A DNA stretch of 60,606 nt from an uncultured Candidatus Actinomarina sp. (GTDB lineage: Bacteria > Actinomycetota > Acidimicrobiia > Actinomarinales > Actinomarinaceae). Where the stretch lies: the NCBI GenBank assembly GCA_902593475.1, contig CACJIM010000007.1, positions 1 through 60,606 of the forward strand, given 5' to 3'. Position 1 is the stretch's first letter; each line of letters starts with the position of its first letter. The notes under the pieces were generated by a model that made no database searches, was not told the DNA's origin, and saw nothing but the letters and a program-made list of their open reading frames with translations. Of the stretch, positions 7,142-16,979 are shown piece after piece. A program made the position numbers and the translations under genes.

Positions 7142-7276
7142 TTATTCCTCTGAATTTTCATTTTTTTGCTTATTTCTTAACCAAGTTAAAAGTAAAGCCG
7201 GGATTAAAAACATTAGCATTTCATCCCAACCACCCTGATGATTAAGTGCAGGTGGTGGAATTATTTTGATGTACAT
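7142..7276 (-). CDS. 44-aa membrane protein coupled to nuoN
   Basis: The ATG overlaps the nuoN stop codon (TAATG at 7274-7278), and a GAGGG ribosome-binding sequence lies nine bases before it (7286-7290). The 44-residue product begins MYIKIIPPPALNHQGGWDE, has one hydrophobic segment (about 20-33, MLMFLIPALLLTWL) and ends in a hydrophilic tail rich in Lys, Asn and Glu. Coupling to the last complex I gene suggests a role as a small accessory or assembly protein, or a partner in the membrane, but I recognise no family. The overlap, ribosome-binding site and clear membrane pattern make it likely to be a real gene. Confidence 0.65.
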   Translation of the reverse strand: MYIKIIPPPALNHQGGWDEMLMFLIPALLLTWLRNKQKNENSEE

Positions 7277-8748
7277 TAGAGATAACCCTCGACCATCCAG
7301 CGAGTTATGTTAACAAGCGAATCTGGAAGTAATCCAAAATATATTGTTAAAGCAGCCAATACACCTAGTAGCAGCTTGTCTGAGTTTTTAACCTGTATTT
7401 TTTCAACTACGTTTTCTGTTTTCTCAACTGCTGCTACCCATATTGGTCGTAAGTAAAAATAAAATCCTGCAACTGTAGTCAGCATTAAGACTGTTACCAA
7501 TATATATCTCTCATATGACCAAAGATTGGTAATTAAAATAAACTTTGAGACGAATCCACTTGTTAATGGTAATCCTGCAAGGCCAAGCATGAATATTGAA
7601 AATGTAATTGTTATAAATTTATTTTCCTTAAATAACCCTGAGATATTTGAGATTTGAAAGTCCGAACTTAATTGACCGCTTATAATTGAAAAAACTGTAA
7701 AGATTCCAATTAATTGAATAATGTAAGTTATCAAATAAAACGTTGATGCACTTATTCCATAAACTCCTGAAGATATGCCAGAAAGTATAAAGCCTGATTG
7801 AATAACTCCACTATAAGCAATTAGTCTTTTCAAATCACTTTGATTTGCAGCAAATAAAGCGCCAGCGAGTACTGACAAGATTACAACCGCACCAAAAAAT
7901 AAATCAAATTGGTCGATAATGAATGTTAAAGAGACTGCTACAAGCCTTGCGAGGACTATGAATGATGAAACCTTTGCAACCGTTGCCATATATCCTACAT
8001 ATCCAGTAGGAGAACCCTGGTATACGTCTGGTGCCCATGCTTGAAAAGGTGCAGCTGCAACTTTAAATAATAATCCAACAATTATTAATATCAGTCCGAC
8101 AAAAGTTGTTAGTGGAACATTATCTGGACCTATGAAACTAATTGCAATACTAGTTTCATATACGCCAATTATTGATAGTGAGACATAAATTAGAGCAATA
8201 CCGTATACAAATATACACGAAGCAAGCGAGCCAAGTAAGAAATATTTTAAAGCAGCTTCATTACTTAATTGATCCCCCCTGTTCAGCCCAGCTAAAGCAT
8301 ATAAACTAATTGAACCAATTTCTAAACCTATGAATAACATTATGAAGTTCTCAGCATCAATCATTAATAAAAATCCAGATGCAGACATTAAAATTAGTAT
8401 TAAAGCTTCAGTGGTTTTGTCTTCTATTAATTCTGAAGTTTTCCAGAAAGAATTAAAAGTAAAAAGCAAAACCATTCCAACAAGTACGTTTCCAACAAGG
8501 GCAAACTCATCAAGAAGAATTTTTTCTGTGAAATAAGAAGAGATACCATCAGTCAGAAATAAACCAAACTTTAAAAATATTGTAAATAAAGTTAGCAAAA
8601 TTCCAACAAACGAAACATATTTTTTTACGTACATAGGCGTTGAAATGGTTATTGTGCAAAATAATAAAACAATAACTGTCAGTAATAGTGCCAACGTAGG
8701 TGCAATTACGATGTAGTTTATTCCTAATATCTCAGAAACTGTTGTCAT
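7276..8748 (-). CDS. nuoN: NADH-quinone oxidoreductase subunit N
   Basis: One of three antiporter-like proton-pumping subunits of respiratory complex I, in the membrane arm. The 490-residue product has about 14 membrane helices. It carries the family motifs with a lysine in a broken helix (LLFKVAAAPFQAWAPDVYQGSP, about residues 225-246) and a second conserved region, LKRLIAYSGVIQSGF (about 305-319). The start overlaps the nuoM stop by four bases (ATGA type). It is the last classic nuo gene, followed by a coupled 44-residue ORF. Confidence 0.97.
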   Translation of the reverse strand: MTTVSEILGINYIVIAPTLALLLTVIVLLFCTITISTPMYVKKYVSFVGILLTLFTIFLKFGLFLTDGISSYFTEKILLDEFALVGNVLVGMVLLFTFNSFWKTSELIEDKTTEALILILMSASGFLLMIDAENFIMLFIGLEIGSISLYALAGLNRGDQLSNEAALKYFLLGSLASCIFVYGIALIYVSLSIIGVYETSIAISFIGPDNVPLTTFVGLILIIVGLLFKVAAAPFQAWAPDVYQGSPTGYVGYMATVAKVSSFIVLARLVAVSLTFIIDQFDLFFGAVVILSVLAGALFAANQSDLKRLIAYSGVIQSGFILSGISSGVYGISASTFYLITYIIQLIGIFTVFSIISGQLSSDFQISNISGLFKENKFITITFSIFMLGLAGLPLTSGFVSKFILITNLWSYERYILVTVLMLTTVAGFYFYLRPIWVAAVEKTENVVEKIQVKNSDKLLLGVLAALTIYFGLLPDSLVNITRWMVEGYL

Positions 8749-10232
8749 TTTAGGTCCTTAAACATTGCTATAGTATCACTCAGAAAACTTGCCTCTTGAA
8801 TTACAAAACTTTCAATATAGTTTGGATAAATTCCAATAAACAACATTAATAAAACTAATGGAGCTATTGATGCTGTTTCACGGGAATTGAGATCACTTAA
8901 GCTTTCATTTTCTTCATATTTAATAGGTCCAGTAAACATTCTTTGATATGCCCATAACATATATATCGCAGCTAAGACTACACCAAATGCTGCAAAGGAT
9001 GTCAGAATTTTATAGCTGTTAAAGCTTCCCATAAGAATCATGAACTCTCCGACAAAACCATTTAAACCAGGAAGGCCTATCGAGGCGAATGATGTAAATA
9101 GAAATATTGCTGCATACCTTGGCATAGATATCTTGACTCCACCAAAGTCACTAATTTTTCGAGTATGTCTTCTTTCGTATATAAATCCAACCAGCATAAA
9201 CAAAGCACCTGCAGTGATTCCATGATTTATCATTTGTATAATTGCTCCCTCAATACTTAAAAATCCACCAGCTGAAATTCCAAGCATAACAAATCCCATA
9301 TGACTAACTGAAGAATAAGCAATCAGCTTTTTGATATCGATCTGAGCAATGGCAACAATAGCACCATAAATAATTCCAATTACAGACAGTATTGCAATCA
9401 GATTTTTGTAAGCTAAAAAACCCTCTGTAAAAAATGGTATTGACACTCTTAGTATTCCGTAAGCACCAACTTTTAGAAGCACTCCTGCCAACATTATACT
9501 TCCAGCAGTTGGAGCTTCTACGTGTGCATCCGGCAACCAAGTATGCAGTGGAAATATAGGCACTTTAATTAAAAAGCCAAATGTAAATAATAAAAATAAA
9601 GTTTTTGACTGTGACTCAAGCAAACTTAATGAAGACAATGTTTCAAAATCTACAGCAAGCCTACCATTAACTCCAAAGCTTAAAACTGCTGTATAAACTG
9701 TTCCAATAAAAATAAATACCGAACCAAAAACAGTGTAAAGAATGAACTTTATAGTTGCGTATCTTCTATTCTCACCTCCCCATATTCCCATTAGGAAATA
9801 CATAGGGATAAGTAAAGCCTCAAAAAATATAAATAATGAAATTAAATCACCACTAATAAATACACCATTTATTGCAAAATGTAACATTAACAATGATCCA
9901 ACAAATCCTTTGCTTTCAGAGTGATCTTTGCCAATAGAAAGTAATGAAACAAATACTAACAATGAGCTGAGCAACAACAAAAGTGTTGACATTCCAGAGA
10001 GACCGAAATGTAGATTAATTCCGTAAGACTGTATCCATTGAAAAGTTGATAAAATTGTAAATTCTGTTTTTGCATATTCCCCAAATAGCAAATAAACACA
10101 TTGAGTTAACGTTATTAAAGAAAAGGCGATTCCAATTGGTCTAAATGTCTCTTTTCTTGAATTCGGAATCAAAAAGATAAGTAATGCACTAAAAAGTGGA
10201 ACTAACAACAAAGAGAACATAATAGAAATCAT
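8745..10232 (-). CDS. nuoM: NADH-quinone oxidoreductase subunit M
   Basis: A 495-residue antiporter-like subunit of the complex I membrane arm, of usual length. Diagnostic stretches are GFLIKVPIFPLHTWLPDAHVEAP (about 217-239), LLKVGAYGILR and IKKLIAYSSVSHMGFV. The glutamate in the helix-5 region (FFEALLIPMYFLMG) and the lysines of the pump channel are kept. It sits between nuoL and nuoN with four-base overlaps at both ends, so it is translated as part of one operon message. Confidence 0.97.
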   Translation of the reverse strand: MISIMFSLLLVPLFSALLIFLIPNSRKETFRPIGIAFSLITLTQCVYLLFGEYAKTEFTILSTFQWIQSYGINLHFGLSGMSTLLLLLSSLLVFVSLLSIGKDHSESKGFVGSLLMLHFAINGVFISGDLISLFIFFEALLIPMYFLMGIWGGENRRYATIKFILYTVFGSVFIFIGTVYTAVLSFGVNGRLAVDFETLSSLSLLESQSKTLFLLFTFGFLIKVPIFPLHTWLPDAHVEAPTAGSIMLAGVLLKVGAYGILRVSIPFFTEGFLAYKNLIAILSVIGIIYGAIVAIAQIDIKKLIAYSSVSHMGFVMLGISAGGFLSIEGAIIQMINHGITAGALFMLVGFIYERRHTRKISDFGGVKISMPRYAAIFLFTSFASIGLPGLNGFVGEFMILMGSFNSYKILTSFAAFGVVLAAIYMLWAYQRMFTGPIKYEENESLSDLNSRETASIAPLVLLMLFIGIYPNYIESFVIQEASFLSDTIAMFKDLK

Positions 10233-12148
10233 CTTGACACCAATGGTGTAGCAATAAACAATGCAATTAGAAGTAGTAAAAATAAACCAAAATAAACGAC
10301 ATAATTTCTCACTAAACCAGTTTGAGTTGAAGATGTAATTTTTGAACTTTTATTAAATGCAGTTGATACGAAGTTAACAGATCCATCAATCAACATTCCA
10401 TCAACAACAACTGCTACTTTACGACTAAGGTTCTTCATGCCGGAGACAAAGAAAAAATTACCGAATTTATTTAAATACAAAACATTTGAGGAAAGATCTT
10501 TAACTAGGTTGATAGGACCTTCAAGTTTAAATTTTTTCAAGTTAATTCTTTTATGAAGCTCCATTCCAAATAAGAGAAAAGCAATAATTAGTCCTGTGAA
10601 ACCAGCACCAATAGAGAGTACTGCTAACACAACTAATGTAATGCCCTTTGGTAAATGCGTTACTTCAACATTCTCTAAAGTCACGTGTAAAACTTTTTCT
10701 AGACCATGAAAAAATGGTGTATTTATAAAACCAATAAATATAGAAAATATACCTAAAAGTAGTAGGGGTCTCGTCATTGCTTTTGGTGCTTCAGCAACAT
10801 CTGAGTGTTCAAAACCATTATCTTTTTCAAAAATTAGCAACCAATGTCTTCCCATATAGAATGCTGTAAGAAAAGCCGCTCCTAATGCTAAAGCCCAAAA
10901 AACATAATAAATACCTCCATTTACAAAAACGGATGCAAGTATTTCATCTTTTGACCAAAAACCTGCAAGAGGAGGAATGCCTGATATTGCAAGAGTTCCT
11001 ATTCCCATCATTGATGCAGTAATTGGCATTTTTTTTCTAAGTCCACCCATTTTTCTAATATCCTGTTCATGGTGCATAGAGTGAATAACAGCACCAGCAC
11101 CAAGAAACAAAAGTGCTTTAAAAAATGCATGAGTGACTAAATGAAAAATTGCAGCGACATAAGCCCCTGCTCCAATTGCAATAAACATAAATCCGAGCTG
11201 AGAAATTGTTGAATATGCCAATACCTTTTTGATATCAAATTGATTTATGGCAGAAAATGCAGCAAGAAGTGCCGTTATAAGTCCAAAAATTATAATCAAT
11301 AAGCTAGCTATTTTTGAGTGTTGTAATAAGGGAGATATTCTAACAAGCATAAACACTCCTGCAGTAACCATTGTGGCTGCGTGAATAAGAGCGCTTGCAG
11401 GAGTTGGACCTTCCATTGCATCTGGAAGCCAACTAAAAAGAGGGAATTGAGCAGATTTGCCAAAAGCACCTAGCAATAAAAAGAGGGATATTGCCGTAAT
11501 GGTAGACTCAGCTATTCCAGTAGTATTTTGTAAAATTTTATAAAAATCAAACGTATTAAAAGTATCTAAAATAATCATTAATCCAATTAAAAATCCAAAG
11601 TCCCCAACTCTATTTATAACAAATGCTTTATTACCGGCTTTTGCAGCAGCTGGTTTTTTAGACCAAAATGAAATTAATAGATATGAACTCAAACCAACTA
11701 ATTCCCAACCAAAGAACATCACTAAGAAGTTTGATGACATGACTAGAAGTAACATTGAAAAAACAAAAAAGTTAAAATACACAAAATAATTACAATGATT
11801 TTCGTCTTTTTCCATATAAGAAGTGGAAAAAAGTTGAATTACAAAAGATAGTCCAGTTACCAAAATCAGCATAATTCCAGATAGTCCATCAAGAGTAAAA
11901 CCAATGCTTATATCAGGATTAGAGATCCATTGAAACAACTCAACTTTTATAGGTTTAAATTTATCAAGCCCTAAGGCAATAAATGCATAGGCGGCAATAG
12001 CAAATGACAAGAGTGCACTATTTAAAGTAAAAAAGTTAGTAATTAATTCATTAAATAATTTTTTGTTTAGAAAAAGGAAGACAGCAGTTAAAAAAGGTAG
12101 AAAGATTGGGAGAATAAAAATTAATTCCAATTTAACCTCTTGATACAT
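10229..12148 (-). CDS. nuoL: NADH-quinone oxidoreductase subunit L
   Basis: The largest antiporter-like subunit of complex I, 639 residues, which in known structures carries a long lateral helix at its C-terminal end. Motifs include [45 protein letters not shown] and [18 protein letters not shown]. The ATG at 12148 overlaps nuoK by 17 bases. An in-frame TTG at 12130, just after the nuoK stop and preceded by AGAGG, is an alternative start that would remove six residues. Confidence 0.97.
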   Translation of the reverse strand: MYQEVKLELIFILPIFLPFLTAVFLFLNKKLFNELITNFFTLNSALLSFAIAAYAFIALGLDKFKPIKVELFQWISNPDISIGFTLDGLSGIMLILVTGLSFVIQLFSTSYMEKDENHCNYFVYFNFFVFSMLLLVMSSNFLVMFFGWELVGLSSYLLISFWSKKPAAAKAGNKAFVINRVGDFGFLIGLMIILDTFNTFDFYKILQNTTGIAESTITAISLFLLLGAFGKSAQFPLFSWLPDAMEGPTPASALIHAATMVTAGVFMLVRISPLLQHSKIASLLIIIFGLITALLAAFSAINQFDIKKVLAYSTISQLGFMFIAIGAGAYVAAIFHLVTHAFFKALLFLGAGAVIHSMHHEQDIRKMGGLRKKMPITASMMGIGTLAISGIPPLAGFWSKDEILASVFVNGGIYYVFWALALGAAFLTAFYMGRHWLLIFEKDNGFEHSDVAEAPKAMTRPLLLLGIFSIFIGFINTPFFHGLEKVLHVTLENVEVTHLPKGITLVVLAVLSIGAGFTGLIIAFLLFGMELHKRINLKKFKLEGPINLVKDLSSNVLYLNKFGNFFFVSGMKNLSRKVAVVVDGMLIDGSVNFVSTAFNKSSKITSSTQTGLVRNYVVYFGLFLLLLIALFIATPLVSR

Positions 12149-12440
12149 TCAATACATCTACTGATGCAGATGACTGCTTTCTAAATATAGAAACAATAAT
12201 CGCAAGGCCAACTACTACTTCAGCTGCTGCTACTACAAGAACAAAAAATACAAAGACTTGACCATCAACCTGTCCAAAATGTTTTGATGCAGAAATAAAA
12301 GTAAGGTTTACTGCGTTGAGCATTAATTCAATGCACATAAACATAATGAGAGCATTTTTTCTAATCATCATTCCTATAAACCCTATTGAAAAGAGAATCG
12401 CTGCAAGTGTAAGATACCAATCGGTAGTTACTTCAAGCAT
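12132..12440 (-). CDS. nuoK: NADH-quinone oxidoreductase subunit K
   Basis: A three-helix membrane subunit of complex I. I place the start at the ATG at 12440 rather than at an upstream in-frame codon at 12464, because it gives the normal length (102 residues) and an eight-base overlap with nuoJ. The two conserved membrane glutamates fall in [14 protein letters not shown] and in [12 protein letters not shown]. Proton translocation in known enzymes depends on these residues. Confidence 0.95.
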   Translation of the reverse strand: MLEVTTDWYLTLAAILFSIGFIGMMIRKNALIMFMCIELMLNAVNLTFISASKHFGQVDGQVFVFFVLVVAAAEVVVGLAIIVSIFRKQSSASVDVLNVSRG

Positions 12441-12960
12441 TACTATTTCGTTTCTTAGTATCATAAGCCAAAGCTATAGCTGCAGCGGTGGCAACAATAA
12501 GAAGTAAAGAAATGATTTCAAATGGAAATATCCACTCTGTAAAAAGTGCGCCTGCAATTAATTGTGGTGTACCTTCTGCATCAAACTCAACAGGTGGGAA
12601 CCAGAGATCCCACTTGAAGTCTGAACTTATTGCAACATATGCTAAAAGGGAAATAAGAATTAAAAATACTCCACTCACTAAAAATGTTTGACCTTTAATA
12701 GAGTCAGTAGTTTGTTCTTTTTTATCTACCCCAATCATCATTATTACAAACAAAAATAGAGTCATAACTGCTCCTGCATAAACTAACATTTGAACCATTG
12801 CAACAAAAGTTGCATTTAAAGTTATATAGATTATTGCTAAGGAAACCAGTGTCATAACTAAACCCATAGCATTGTGTACAGGGTTTTTGGCAAATATAAC
12901 AATGAGTGCGCCTATGATAATGAGACTTGCTGGAGCAAAGAATAAAAGCGCCTCAACCAA
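12433..12960 (-). CDS. nuoJ: NADH-quinone oxidoreductase subunit J
   Basis: A 175-residue membrane subunit of complex I with five helices. The third-helix region, [18 protein letters not shown] (about 59-76), is the most conserved part of the family and contains the pi-bulge involved in coupling. The start lies one base beyond the nuoI stop, and the 3' end overlaps nuoK by eight bases. Confidence 0.95.
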   Translation of the reverse strand: MVEALLFFAPASLIIIGALIVIFAKNPVHNAMGLVMTLVSLAIIYITLNATFVAMVQMLVYAGAVMTLFLFVIMMIGVDKKEQTTDSIKGQTFLVSGVFLILISLLAYVAISSDFKWDLWFPPVEFDAEGTPQLIAGALFTEWIFPFEIISLLLIVATAAAIALAYDTKKRNSNA

Positions 12961-12961
12961 C

Positions 12962-13576
12962 TTACTCTTCCTCCAATGTCTGTCCTTCTTCAGGAGGTTT
13001 CTTTCCTACTCCAAGTGAACCTGACCAATTTACAACATTTTGAAAATTTGGATTTCCATTAGGAGAAGTTGCTCTCATCCATCCATCAGATGTATTCAAA
13101 TCATCAAAATTAATAAGCTTAGTTTGTTCCTCATGGGTGTTAGGAGTTCCATCATCTTTTACAACTAATACCTCTTTATCAAATATTGCTTCGGACCTAT
13201 TAGCAACACTCATCTCAAAAAGAGAAGTCATAGTGATTGCTTCAGTTGGGCAGGCTTCCACACATAACGCACAATAAATACACCTGAGCATATTGATTTC
13301 ATAAATAAATCCGTATCTCTCCCCTGGGCTTACAGGGTTCTCTTCTGGATTATCCTCTCCTCGAACATAAATGCATTGTGCTGGACAAACTCCTGCACAC
13401 AGCTCACAACCTATACACTTTTCCATGCCGTCTTCATATTTGTTTAAAACATGGCGGCCGTGAAATCTTTGGGGCTTTTCTCTAAATTCTTTTGGATATT
13501 TGTCGGTAACTGATTTTCTAAATAATTCTTTGAAAGTTACTTTCAATCCTTTTATTAAACCAAAACTGTCACTCAT
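12962..13576 (-). CDS. nuoI: NADH-quinone oxidoreductase subunit I
   Basis: The ferredoxin-like subunit that carries clusters N6a and N6b between the hydrophilic and membrane arms of complex I. Two CxxCxxCxxxC motifs are intact: Cys54/57/60/64 and Cys99/102/105/109. The 204-residue product is somewhat longer than minimal NuoI, with a hydrophilic C-terminal tail after about residue 125, as in several Gram-positive homologues. It follows nuoH by three bases. Confidence 0.97.
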   Translation of the reverse strand: MSDSFGLIKGLKVTFKELFRKSVTDKYPKEFREKPQRFHGRHVLNKYEDGMEKCIGCELCAGVCPAQCIYVRGEDNPEENPVSPGERYGFIYEINMLRCIYCALCVEACPTEAITMTSLFEMSVANRSEAIFDKEVLVVKDDGTPNTHEEQTKLINFDDLNTSDGWMRATSPNGNPNFQNVVNWSGSLGVGKKPPEEGQTLEEE

Positions 13577-13579
13577 AAC

Positions 13580-14677
13580 TTAACTCCAAGGTAAACCAAA
13601 CTCTCTTAATCCTAGAACAATAGCGGACAAAATAAGCCAAACTAGAGATGCCGGTATAAGCCTTTTCCACCCAAGCTCCATCAATTGATCATATCTGAGC
13701 CTTGGTAATGTGGCTCTTATCCAAACAAATATGAATAAAAGTGCAAACGTTTTGACTCCTAACCAAATTATTGGCATAATTGCAGATATTATTGGAGGCA
13801 AAATCCCCTCAAAAGTAGGACCAAGCCACCCACCTAGAAAAAAGGTTGCAGTAATTGCACACATGTTGAACATATTTATATATTCCGCCAAGAAAAACAT
13901 AGCAAACCTGAATCCAGAGTATTCTGTATGAAACCCTCCGACCAATTCTTGTTCTGCTTCGACTAAGTCAAAAGGGGCTCTGTTTACTTCAGCTACAGCA
14001 GCTATGAAAAATATTCCAAATGCAATAAATTGAGGAAAAATATTCCATTTAGGAATAAATGAAACAATTGAGCTAAGAATTGGAATTGTTGTTGATAAGT
14101 TTCCGGATTGGCTACTAACTATATCTACAAGAGATAGTGAACCAGAATATAAGATTACTGGTACTAAAGATAATCCCATAGCTGCCTCGTAAGATATCAT
14201 TTGTGCGGATGCTCTAACACCGCCGAGAAGTGGGTATTTAGATCCAGAAGACCACCCAGCTAAAACTACACTATATACAGCAATTGATGACAAAGCTAAG
14301 AAATAAAGAACACCTACGTTTAAGTCTGCACCAACAAAATCAACAATATAATCTTTACCACCAATTTCAATGTTTAAGTCCGGACCTAATGGAATGATCA
14401 TGAAAATTAAAAATGATGGTACCAATGCAATTATTGGCGCCAACAGATACATAGCTCTATCAGCTTTTAGAGGCATGATTTGCTCTTTTAATAATAATTT
14501 AATTGCATCTGCTACAGTTTGTAAAATCCCAAAAGGACCAGCTCTATCAGGCCCCACTCTAGACTGCATTCCAGCAACTAATTTTCTTTCAAGCCATATC
14601 AACAATATTGTGTTGGTCAACAAAACTGCCAAAACAACATTTGATTTAATTAATGCAATTATTAGCTCAGTTGACAT
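13580..14677 (-). CDS. nuoH: NADH-quinone oxidoreductase subunit H
   Basis: The membrane subunit forming much of the quinone chamber of complex I; 365 residues with eight or nine helices. Motifs include ERKLVAGMQSRVGPDRAGPFG (about 30-50), ADAIKLLLKE, and the acidic loop AEVNRAPFDLVEAEQELVGGFHTEYSG (about 228-254), which carries residues needed for quinone reduction. It overlaps nuoG by 11 bases. Confidence 0.97.
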   Translation of the reverse strand: MSTELIIALIKSNVVLAVLLTNTILLIWLERKLVAGMQSRVGPDRAGPFGILQTVADAIKLLLKEQIMPLKADRAMYLLAPIIALVPSFLIFMIIPLGPDLNIEIGGKDYIVDFVGADLNVGVLYFLALSSIAVYSVVLAGWSSGSKYPLLGGVRASAQMISYEAAMGLSLVPVILYSGSLSLVDIVSSQSGNLSTTIPILSSIVSFIPKWNIFPQFIAFGIFFIAAVAEVNRAPFDLVEAEQELVGGFHTEYSGFRFAMFFLAEYINMFNMCAITATFFLGGWLGPTFEGILPPIISAIMPIIWLGVKTFALLFIFVWIRATLPRLRYDQLMELGWKRLIPASLVWLILSAIVLGLREFGLPWS

Positions 14678-16979
14678 TCAGCGCTTCTTTCACTTGAGTA
14701 GGAATGATTAATATCTCTCTTGAGAAATCAAATTTATTTAACTCTCTTCTGTTTGTTGGTATATAAACTAGGTCATTCGGAAAATTATTATTAACTTCAT
14801 AACTGACAGTAACTTCTAATTCATCTTGCGTTAATGTACAACTACCAGAAGTTAAATTGTACTTTTCAACTACACTCTCACTTACCTCGATAAATTTTTT
14901 TGAACCTAGCATAGAGATGCTGTCAGAATGTCTTTCAGTAGCAGAATCTCCATAAAGTTTTTCTCCAGTAAAAAACATGGTCTTATTTAGTTTATTTTCT
15001 GAAGTAGAAATCTTTGGTTTAGAGATGTTTATCATTCCATCTAAATTTGATGGTTTATCTAAATTATCAAATACTGGACTTAAAGAAGAATCAAGATTTT
15101 CATATGCTTTTCTATTAAGGTCTTCTAAGCTATTTGCCTCAGCTTTAAGACCTGCAAAATTCATTAAGCTAGTTATAAATTCCCAATCACTGACAGTTTG
15201 GCCAGGCGATGGAACAAGTTTTTCTATACGAGATGTTCTAAATTCGATATTTGTAAAAGTTCCTTCTTTTTCACCCAATGTTGAACTTATTGGTACGACG
15301 TAGTCAGAAAGTTCTGAAGTTTCGTGATTGAAATTATCTAATGTTACAACTGTATCTATGCTTTTGATAATTGATTTTATTTGATTTGAATAAACAGAAC
15401 GACCAATAGGATCTGCACCCACAATAAATAATAGATCTGTATTATCTTTTGATATATCGTTTACAAAATCATTGAGTCCTTTTAGGTTTTCTAAAGTTTG
15501 AAAAGCACCATAAGTATTACCTTTTGAATAAGCATTTAATACTTTTGAATTTGCATTTGAATTTAAAAATTCAAATAATTTTGTAATACTTTCATCAGCC
15601 TGATAGGGTGTGGATTTACCCAAAATAGCTGTAATATTTTTGCCCACTACTAAATTATTTATTTCTTTCATTTTTGAAAGATCTTTTAGAATTTCAAAGT
15701 TTTCTGAAACCATATCTTTACCGTAAAATACATCCGCAATATCACTTAAGGTCTCATTTGTATGGCCAAAAACTATTAACTTAACTCCATTTTTTACAGC
15801 CTGACGAATTCTCAAATAAAGTACAGGAAGTTTTTCTTTCAAATCTTCAGCCCATACAACTATTGCATCGGAAGAGTTTAAATCATCAATCTTTGCTAAT
15901 TCGATATTGTCACCAAAAAACCCTTTATAAAGCAAATCATCATTTAAATAAAAACTGCTTTCAGATTGAGAAATGGTCTTTGAAAATTCTCTGAATGCAA
16001 CATAGTCCTCATTTGTTAAATTTGAACCGAGTAAAAAGTTAACTTTTGTTTGTCTGTCTTTAATAAATTCTGTTAGTTCAGAATATACATCCTGAATTTC
16101 GATTTCTACTAATTTATTATCCATCATTTTAAGTGGAGTTTTTAATCTTGAATCAGAATTTAAATACTCAAAATTGTAACGTCCTTTATCGCACATCCAC
16201 CCTTGATTAACAGCATCATTGTCGACACCAAGAATTCTTAACATCTTATTTTGTGATGAATTCAATTCTATTGAACAACCCGTAGGACAACCGTTGCACG
16301 TTGATCGTGTAGATTTTAGGTCCCACGGCCTTGCTTTAAACCTATAGGATGTAGAAGTTAAAGCACCAACAGGACATATCTGAACAGTATTTCCAGAAAA
16401 GTATGACTTGAAAGGTTCATTTGGAAAAGTATTAACTTCTGTTTTGTTTCCTCTTTGGATAAACTCAATTAAAGGATCGCCTGAAATTTCATCTGAGAAC
16501 CTTGTACATCTTGCGCATAAAATACATCTCTCTCGATCAAGCAATATTATTTCAGATATATTAATTGGTTTTTCAAAATGTCTTTTTTCTTCAACAAAAC
16601 GACTCTCTCCTGGGCCGTAAGCCATTGTTTGATCTTGAAGCGGACACTCTCCAGCTTTATCGCATATAGGACAATCAAGAGGGTGGTTGATCAATAAAAA
16701 TTCTAAGACTCCCTCTTGAGCTTTTTTTACGACATCTGATTCTGTGTCAACAACCATTTCATCACTGACTTCAGTTGTGCAAGATGGTACCAACATTTTA
16801 CCTCTTGGTGTTTCAACTTCAACTAGACACATTCTGCACATGCCAACGGGATCTAAGCGTTTGTGCCAACAAAATCTTGGAATGTGAATTCCAGAGTCTT
16901 CACATGCTTCAATTAATAACTTATTAGGATCAGACTCAATTTCAATACCGTTAACATTTAAATTAACTTTTTCACTCAT
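14667..16979 (-). CDS. nuoG: NADH-quinone oxidoreductase subunit G
   Basis: The 770-residue iron-sulfur subunit of the complex I peripheral arm. Ligands are readable for N1b (Cys37/48/51/67), N5 (His99 with Cys103/106/112) and N4 (Cys152/155/158/202). The spacing Cys228-x2-Cys231-x3-Cys235-x27-Cys263 matches cluster N7, which only some bacterial complexes have. The remainder is a molybdopterin-oxidoreductase-like domain without evident cofactor function, and its C-terminal third is divergent. It overlaps nuoF by four bases. Confidence 0.96.
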   Translation of the reverse strand: MSEKVNLNVNGIEIESDPNKLLIEACEDSGIHIPRFCWHKRLDPVGMCRMCLVEVETPRGKMLVPSCTTEVSDEMVVDTESDVVKKAQEGVLEFLLINHPLDCPICDKAGECPLQDQTMAYGPGESRFVEEKRHFEKPINISEIILLDRERCILCARCTRFSDEISGDPLIEFIQRGNKTEVNTFPNEPFKSYFSGNTVQICPVGALTSTSYRFKARPWDLKSTRSTCNGCPTGCSIELNSSQNKMLRILGVDNDAVNQGWMCDKGRYNFEYLNSDSRLKTPLKMMDNKLVEIEIQDVYSELTEFIKDRQTKVNFLLGSNLTNEDYVAFREFSKTISQSESSFYLNDDLLYKGFFGDNIELAKIDDLNSSDAIVVWAEDLKEKLPVLYLRIRQAVKNGVKLIVFGHTNETLSDIADVFYGKDMVSENFEILKDLSKMKEINNLVVGKNITAILGKSTPYQADESITKLFEFLNSNANSKVLNAYSKGNTYGAFQTLENLKGLNDFVNDISKDNTDLLFIVGADPIGRSVYSNQIKSIIKSIDTVVTLDNFNHETSELSDYVVPISSTLGEKEGTFTNIEFRTSRIEKLVPSPGQTVSDWEFITSLMNFAGLKAEANSLEDLNRKAYENLDSSLSPVFDNLDKPSNLDGMINISKPKISTSENKLNKTMFFTGEKLYGDSATERHSDSISMLGSKKFIEVSESVVEKYNLTSGSCTLTQDELEVTVSYEVNNNFPNDLVYIPTNRRELNKFDFSREILIIPTQVKEALNVN

